A stretch of DNA of 64,000 nt, from NCBI GenBank assembly GCA_950097015.1, contig CATNEN010000001.1:7807001-7871000 (forward strand). The letters are read 5' to 3'. Positions 54,541 to 64,000 of the stretch are shown piece by piece. Numbering within the stretch: the first letter of the stretch is position 1; every line of letters begins with the position of its first letter. Source of the DNA: Macrostomum hystrix. Its lineage: Eukaryota; Platyhelminthes; Macrostomidae. Both the position numbers and the translations under genes were made by a program. The notes below the pieces were generated by a model, which was given only the letters and a program-made list of their open reading frames with translations, did no database searches and was not told the origin of the DNA.

Positions 54541-55270
54541 CAGTAGGACTACCAAGCCATTTTGCCGCCCGTTTTTATACCAAGGCCCTGACAATTATTT
54601 TTGGCAGCGCTGAATGCTAACAGCGTTGGGTGGTGACTGATTGGTTGACAGACTAGGCTATGGTGTCCTGTGGTTGAGCTGCGCCTAATATTTTGGCTTG
54701 AGCATTGAAATTTGAGAAATTCGCGTCAGGGTTTCCATAGTAGCTTAGTTCCACCTGTTGTAGCCCTTGAAGGTCCAGTCTAGATAAAGGTAGGTGACCA
54801 CCGAGGACGGAGATGGTGCAGGCACATTCGGGTGACATACTGATCAATTTTGAAGGCCTGGCAAGGCCGCACTGAGGCACAGTGCAAATTCGTGTATAGG
54901 GGTGTATGAAATACACTAGCTCTTTTGGGAAAAATCGGACCTTCGGCCAGAAACATTGAATATCTCGACGGTCTGAAGAGTTGGCGACTTGTTTATTGTT
55001 TCAGAAGATGCGCAACAAAAAGTTGGCCCGTGTTCTTGAGTTTCGTGTGCTTGCATTGTTCCGTTCGGGTGCAGCAAAAAAAATTGTCGGGGGGGGGGGA
55101 AATCCCCCCCCCTTGGTAGTTCTACTGTTACGTCTATCTATGAACTTTATCGACATGAAAAATTTTGTAGCTTTCCTGACGTTACCGAAATGTCGATTTT
55201 GTAAACGTAATATTAGCCTAAAATATCCCCTAAAATTTCCCGAGAAAGATACACATTTGCTCAAATGATA
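54540..55270. other. Unidentified GC-richer block, possibly a mobile-element fragment
   Basis: Composition differs from the flanks. A minus-strand open frame (54916-54653) reads VPQCGLARPSKLISMSPECA and onward without stops for 87 codons. A G11-AAAT-C9 hairpin sits at 55089-55112. I recognise no protein family. Confidence 0.3.
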
Positions 55271-55894
55271 TAAAGCTAAAGAAATGTTCTACTCACAGGC
55301 TCAAATAACAAACAGCGGATTGATTTCGGCCTTAGTTAAAGGAATGAAATTGTTGTATTTAGAATTTTTTTAATTGACGCGCTTTTAACATATTAGAGAC
55401 ACCAGGCTAAGTGGGTGTCCCACTGCCTACTCCTAACTTCACGGTAGACAAAAGAAACGATTTTCGTGAGCTCTTTGCGATTAACTAACTTTTAAATCGT
55501 TTGTCGACAGTCGATCGTCGAGATATTCAGCGATTCGGCGATGTCGGAGACCCAGGTGACAAAATACAATTTGTTCTGTAAAAACAATTCTTAAATGTCT
55601 CATTAGTGCAGGCTGCAGGACACATCTGTCTTGTTAGCAGTTAACGCACGCTTAGCTGAGTATACTATGCCTAAGTTGCCTGTGCAGTTCTTTAATGAGA
55701 GTTTATTAGCATTTTTTCATGACAAAATACCTGCACAAGTTTCTATTTGTACAATTTTCTTGTTGATTTAGCAAATGCTCACTTAAGCAGCTAATATGAC
55801 TGATGATCATGCTCATGCCTTAACTATATAATTATGTCAATTATTCGAGAATGAAAATAAACATCTCTTTGACTCGTGAGCAAGCTTTTGATTT
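55271..55894. other. Intergenic, nothing firm
   Basis: ATGTCGGAGACCCAG before GTGACA at 55541-55555 looks like a tiny first exon, but no downstream exon in phase was found. Confidence 0.3.
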
Positions 55895-56181
55895 GGCACT
55901 TGGTTAATCAGAGAACACCTCGCGTTTGCCTCTCGCACCTATAAGGTACCTGAGCTCGGTTCCGCGGCGAGGCCACATTCCTCTGGGACGCAGCCGCCGA
56001 GAGAAGGCTTGGGGGCTTGTCGTGCAATTTACGCCCTTGAGGGACAATGAGTAATTCAGGGCAGATGTACACACCCTGTGTGCTTGTGCCTGTGTACGGT
56101 ACGCTCGTATCTGTGTGCGTGTGCTCAGGAGTCAGAATTACATCCTCGCTGGCTGCGGGTCTAGTGTCACCAAATGATGTA
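55895..56181 (+). mobile_element. SINE-1 copy, longest in the window
   Basis: The head has GCGTTTGCCTCTCGCACC and GAGCTCGGTTCCGCGGC (box B-like), the body has GGGGGCTTGTCG and GGCAGATGTACACACC, and the tail ends CACCAAATGATGTA. It matches both the head of the 43.7-kb copy and the tail of the 27-kb copy, so it defines the full order of the family. Confidence 0.75.
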
Positions 56182-59081
<2,900 letters not shown>

Positions 59082-59189
59082 TGAGCAGCCATCTGTTGGC
59101 CATCTGGACTCAGTCTGTTTTGAGTAGACGAGACGAGATGAGGGGATAGCCATCTGTTTATAAATATAAATAATAATGTACATCTGCCT

Positions 59190-59355
59190 CTGGAGGTCGT
59201 AGCCAAGTGGTTAGAGCGTTGGAATCGATCGGACTTAAAGGTCGGGGGTTCGATTCCCGACTCCACTGAAAAGTTTAGCAAGAAACGTAACTCTGCTGTT
59301 TAATAGCTTGGTAACTGGTTCGACCCCCAGTCCATGGACTGAATAGCTAATAAAA
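59190..59355 (+). mobile_element. SINE-2-like element with near-intact tRNA head
   Basis: TAGCCAAGTGGTTAGAGCG (box A) and GGGGGTTCGATTCCCG (box B) are well formed, and the ends pair TGGAG with CTCCA. It is followed by GTCCATGGACTGAATAGCT, shared with the 6.2-kb copy. The anticodon arm is poor. Confidence 0.6.
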
Positions 59356-59639
59356 ATTGACACTAGACCCAAGGGCCAGTGCAGGTGTTGTGTGTCAAGC
59401 ACACTAAAAGGTGGGGACTGCACACCTATTGTACTCCCCGGCTCTCTCGGACACCGGTTGACAGCCGCGTGTCAGCATTGGAATTTATTTTTTCCAAACA
59501 TATCGGCAGCATCCAAACCCCACTGAATTGCTGCACAGAACTGCTTTATTCCACGCCAGCCGGAATTATTATTACCCGACGAAATGTTGGTACTCATTTT
59601 CAGCTGAGTAGACTGTGTGCACTCAGGGCAAAGCAGCTT

Positions 59640-59745
59640 GCCAAGGGCTGCACGAATAGTTCTAGACTAGGTCGGGAGTCGAACCCAGGACCATCTGATC
59701 CAGAGTCCGACACCTTACTGACTGAGCTATCCGCCCTTAAACTGA
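59640..59745 (-). mobile_element. tRNA-derived element, minus strand
   Basis: On the minus strand GGGCGGATAGCTCAGTCAGT (box A) and TGGGTTCGACTCCCGACC (box B) are separated by a possible anticodon arm with loop CTCTGGA. The 5' and 3' acceptor strands do not pair, so I call it tRNA-derived and not a working tRNA gene. Confidence 0.5.
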
Positions 59746-59809
59746 ACAGCTGCGGCTGTGGTGTCGGCTGTACATGTGGCCCGATTTATAGCAGATGTAA
59801 TCAATAATA

Positions 59810-60335
59810 TTATAAATTTATAATTTCTTCTACACCAATTTTTTAATCGGCATTGTAGCTCTAAAATATTTATTTTCATATTTCTAATAAAATCTACTGA
59901 TATCTCTGTAATTATTTGCTTTTTTAGGTAGTAGGTGAAAGTTTGTTAATTATCAGCAGGTCCCATTTTAATTTGATTAAAATAAGCGGCTTCTATTGAT
60001 CAGCAGTTTTTGTTGCACTTCAGTTTAAATTAGTCTGTCGTGTAGACTGTACTGCAATTTAGCCAGCACTCATAAACTAACTCAATTCCTACATGTCCGT
60101 TGTGATCGATCAATTGTGAATCCATTCTCTGACCGCGTATTCCGCCTATTTGATCATCAACTCAAGATCAGATTTCTAAATTGTCGATTTTTTTAGTTTC
60201 TTTTCACAGTTTTATTGATGCCTGAAGGGAAGTGAAGCGAATTGTGTCAGTTATTAATGCTGGTGTTTCTTAGAAATGCACTTTAGCTCGCAACTTGCAA
60301 CAAACTTGACTCCGCGTTTACTATTTACTGATGTT
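59810..60335. other. Intergenic stretch, nothing recognised
   Basis: AT-rich, non-repetitive, no credible exon. Confidence 0.4.
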
Positions 60336-60339
60336 AAGT

Positions 60340-61285
60340 ACTAAATAGGTGAGTGGTTAGTATTGATTGCCAGTCTAGCCTCTAAATAGGGAAAGGAATA
60401 GAATGGATTGCTAGTCTAGCCTCTAAATAGGGAAAGGAATAGAATGGATTGCTAGTCTAGCCTCTAAATAGGGAAAGGAATAGAATGGATTGCTAGTCTA
60501 GCCTCTAATGGATGAAGGAATAGAATGGATTGCTAGCCTAGCCTTCAATTGATGAAGGAATAGAATGGATTGCTAGCCTAGCCTTCAATTGATGAAGGAA
60601 CAGAATGGATTGCTAGTCTAGCCTCTAATGGATGAAGGAATAAAGTGGATTGCTAGCCTAGCCTTCAATTGATGAAGGAACAGAATGGATTGCTAGTCTA
60701 GCCTCCAATAGATGAAGGAATAGAATGGATTGCTAGTCTAGCCTTCAATTGATGAAGGAATAGAATGGATTGCTAGCCTAGCCTTCAATTGATGAAGGAA
60801 TAGAATGGATTGCTAGCCTAGCCTTCAATTGATGAAGGAACAGAATGGATTGCTAGTCTAGCCTCTAATGGATGAAGGAATAGAATGGATTGCTAGCCTA
60901 GCCTTCAATTGATGAAGGAATAGAATGGATTGCTAGCCTAGCCTTCAATTGATGAAGGAACAGAATGGATTGCTAGTCTAGCCTCCAATAGATGAAGGAA
61001 TAGAATGGATTGCTAGTCTAGCCTTCAATTGATGAAGGAATAGAATGGATTGCTAATCTAGCCTCCAATGGATGAAGGAATAGAATGGATTGCTAGTCTA
61101 GCCTCCAATGGATGAAGGAACAGAATGGATTGCTAGTCTAGCCTTCAATTGATGAAGGAATAGAATGGATTGCTAGACTAGCCTCCAATGAATGAAGGAA
61201 TAGAATGGATTGCTGGTCTAGCCTCCAGTGGGTAAAGGAATAGAATGGATTGCTAGTCTAGCCTTCAAGGAAGGAAGGAATACAC
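60340..61285. repeat. Minisatellite, 40-bp unit
   Basis: About 23 copies with TGCTAGTCTAGCCTCCAATG plus GATGAAGGAATAGAATGGAT. The first copies carry a CTAAATAGGGAAAGG variant instead. Confidence 0.96.
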
Positions 61286-61845
61286 AAGACGAATCTAGCC
61301 ATTACCCGAAACAGGCCCAGCGACCTCGGTGCTATTGTCAAACGCGTCATCAGGTCTGCAGTTTTATCCCCAGACAATTCTTCTAGTGAAAAGAGATTGC
61401 ATCGCAGAACTATTTTTATGACTGCAAACAAAGAAATTTACGAAATAAAGACGACTGAGTTGTTTCATTCATTTCAGGCAACGGAATCCTGAAAGAACTC
61501 TGCTTTTAGCCAAGAAATGGGGCAATTAGAGTCGACTTGGACTTGCATAATTGCTGTCAACTACAGAGGAGGTTTGATTCGTTTTCTAAAACGATTTCCT
61601 CGTCAATTTCGGGGAAAAACAGGTCCCAGCTTAGAAAAACTAGCTAAAGAGCGAATTCTGCTTTCCAAAAGAAGCCAAACTTCAAGGATATTTCGTTACG
61701 GGCAAGCATTATTAACCAGGGCATCAAATGAAAAAATAAAAGCAAGATAATTGCTGAAAGAATGACCTACTCAGTGACTTAAATGGTCCATTTTAGCATT
61801 TGCAGACAATTATTGCTACACAATGGAGCTCGTGTTGCTCGTGAG
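61286..61845. other. Unassigned stretch with open frames
   Basis: A 67-codon frame with no ATG start (about 61287-61492) reads NLAITRNRPSDLGAIVKRVI and onward; a second frame at 61517-61750 encodes 77 residues. Neither matches a family I know. Confidence 0.2.
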
Positions 61846-62645
61846 GGGATATTTGTTGATAATCTCAATGACATCTGTGGGGATATTTGCTGATAATCTG
61901 AATGACATCTGAGGGGATATTTGCTGATAATCTGAATGACATCTGAGGGGATATTTGCTGATAATCTGAATGACATCTGTGGGGATATTTGCTGATAATC
62001 TGAATGACATCTGAGGGGATATTTGCTGATAATCTGAATGACATCTGTGGGGATATTTGCTGACAATCTGAATGACATCTGAGGGGATATTTGCTGACAA
62101 TCTGAATGACATCTGAGGGGATATTTGCTGGTAAACTGAATGACATCTGAGGGGATATTTGCTGATAATCTGAATGACATCTGAGGGGATATTTGCTGGT
62201 AATCTGAATGACATCTGAGGGGATATTTGCTGATAATCGGAATGACATCTGAGGGGATATTTGCTGGTAATCTGAATGACATCTGAGGGGATATTTGCTG
62301 ATAATCTGAATGACATCTGAGGGGATATTTTTTGGTAATCTGAATAAAATCTGGGGGGATATTTGCTGGTAATCTGAATAAAATCTAGGGGGATATTTGC
62401 TGATAATCTCAATGACATCTGATGGGATATTTGCTGATAATCTAAATGACATCTGAGGGGATATTTGCTGACAATCTGAATGACATCTGAGGGAATATTT
62501 CTGATAATCTGAATGACATCTGAGGGAATATTTCTGATAATCTGAATGACATCTGAGGGAATATTTGCTGATAATCTGAATGACATCTGACGGGATATTT
62601 GCTGATAATCTGAATGACATCTGAGGGGATATTTGCAGATAATCT
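61845..62645. repeat. Minisatellite, 35-bp unit, first array
   Basis: About 23 copies with GATATTTGCTGATAATCTGA plus ATGACATCTGAGGGG. Confidence 0.97.
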
Positions 62646-63660
62646 ACCTTGTAAAACAAGTTCTTTATTCTGGGGATAATAACTTAGATATTGGGGAATA
62701 AGTGGGGAATTTACGGATATTTAATGAATTTTTTGATCAGTGAAGAAATTTATGGTTTTTGAGATAATTTTTGATTCGGTTAGGATTTCAGAATTTTAGG
62801 ATAATTTCTAAATTCTATAATAAAAACAAAAAATGTGGATAAAATAGGATAATCATTGATTGTCTCATAACTCAAGGTTTAGATAGAAGGCTTATCGCTC
62901 GGTAGGTAAACTTTCTGGTTAAAATGCAACTGATTTCTTGATTCCTTTGATATTTTTGATTCAATTCTCTTTTGCAAGAAAAAAAGGCGTGCAATCACTT
63001 TATGTCAACTGGTAATTTCCTACAGCTCGTGCGATGATTAATCCGAAGGGAAGCCGTCTTTGTTCTGAATACCCCGAGTCAGATTTCGTGTCAAATTAAA
63101 GAAACGCTACAAGCAATCTACTAGCAAAAAATCACCAAAGAATATTGACGTCAAAGAATATATTTTTTATCTCTTAATTGCAAATCGCAATTCTTAAAGT
63201 AGATTAAATTTCTCTTCAAAGTGCCGTTAAAGATCAATGATTAAGGATTATTATAACGAGTCAATTACAGCCTTTGACAGACGTCAATGACGGCTAAAGT
63301 ACTTCTAACAGAAGTAGCAGGCAAATCGAAGTTGAATTAATTTTTAAGGATGAATGAATATTTGTTCTCAAAACAAGACAAAATCAAAAGTGTATTTAAT
63401 CAGCTAGATTAAAAACAATGTTTTAGTCTAATGAAAAACTAATTTTGTCGATAATGTTATTTATAAATTTGGAATAAACACTTTTAACTGATTGGATTTC
63501 TACGGAAAATTATTAATTCGTGCGCACAGCCACTTTACGGGTTAAAGAGATAAAAATCAAAGTAATTTAGGAGGGTCACAGCACACAACACGCGTTTATT
63601 ATACTAAATAGATAACTTTACGGTTTATGATCGCTATAAGTAGTGGGGTTTCGTTTGATG
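62646..63660. other. Unique spacer between two arrays of the same unit
   Basis: About 1 kb AT-rich sequence. No gene recognised. Confidence 0.4.
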
Positions 63661-63667
63661 GGAAATT

Positions 63668-64000
63668 TACAGCTAATCTGAATAAAACCTGAGGGGATAT
63701 TTGCTGATAATCTGAATAAAATCTGAGGGGATATTTGCTGATAATCTGAATAAAATCTGAGGGGATATTTGCTGATAATCTGAATAAAATCTGAGGGGAT
63801 ATTTGCTGGTAATCTGAATGACATCTGAGGGGATATTTGCTGATAATCTGAATGACATCTGAGGGGATATTTGCTGATAATCTGAATAAAATCTGAGGGG
63901 ATATTTGCTGATAATCTGAATAAAATCTGAGGGGATATTTGCTGATAATCTGAATGACATCTGAGGGGATATTTGCTGATAATCTGAATGACATCTGAGG
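63668..64000. repeat. Minisatellite, 35-bp unit, second array, runs off the window
   Basis: Same unit as 61845-62645, but many copies have AATAAAATCTGAGGGG in place of AATGACATCTGAGGGG. The array continues past the edge. Confidence 0.96.

Noticed and set aside
55541-55555. Tiny exon MSETQ before a GT donor
   Set aside because: No acceptor in phase 0 downstream leads to a credible coding exon; the melatonin-receptor-like frame would need phase 1 at its array acceptors.
59640-59745. Functional tRNA-Gln gene
   Set aside because: The anticodon loop could read CTG, but the acceptor strands do not pair; better explained as a SINE head.
61517-61750. 77-codon frame with ATG
   Set aside because: Basic, no family resemblance, isolated; could be chance.

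Overview
This window is animal nuclear DNA. It has spliced genes with GT-AG introns (and two GC-AG introns), AATAAA-type poly(A) signals and metazoan proteins, and no bacterial features. BBS7 and RAB11 point to a ciliated animal. PNISR, WTAP and MLX orthologues and a melatonin-receptor-like GPCR fit an invertebrate with a fairly compact genome. A spiralian or flatworm is my best guess, but the sequence does not settle it.

Genes, left to right: PNISR (SR-related splicing protein, + strand, 6 exons, 1854-13062); a broken Penelope-like retroelement with a candidate hammerhead ribozyme (14540-15375); an orphan rhodopsin-family GPCR (+, 2 exons, 19261-20791); BBS7 (- strand, 12 exons, 25577-36740), reconstructed from start to stop at 714 codons; RAB11 (+, 4 exons, 38170-42615), divergent from BBS7; MLX (+, 2 exons, 42759-44557), starting 143 bp after the RAB11 stop; WTAP (+, 45623-49540), the m6A-writer adaptor; a TPR/acidic protein that may be a NASP-type histone chaperone (+, 51623-52954); and a melatonin-receptor-like GPCR (+, 3 exons, 57241-59081). 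All reconstructed splice junctions keep the reading frame.

The most striking property is tandem repetition. About thirty separate minisatellite arrays, mostly with 16-55 bp units, fill roughly 40% of the window (array lengths summed by hand). They occupy most introns and many intergenic gaps. Nearly every array has its own private unit, so most are not one dispersed satellite. Many are open in one or more frames and produce long low-complexity ORFs that are not genes. Other repeats are two tRNA-related SINE-like families (one with four copies, three of them inside introns), a 641-bp inverted-repeat element flanked by TA in the WTAP intron, and a 66-bp exact tandem duplication that looks like an array at its birth.

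Functionally the genes are a mixed neighbourhood. Two act in RNA metabolism (PNISR, WTAP), two in membrane or ciliary trafficking (BBS7, RAB11), two in nuclear regulation (MLX, NASP-like), and two are receptors. The close RAB11-MLX spacing and the shared BBS7/RAB11 upstream region are the only hints of co-regulation.
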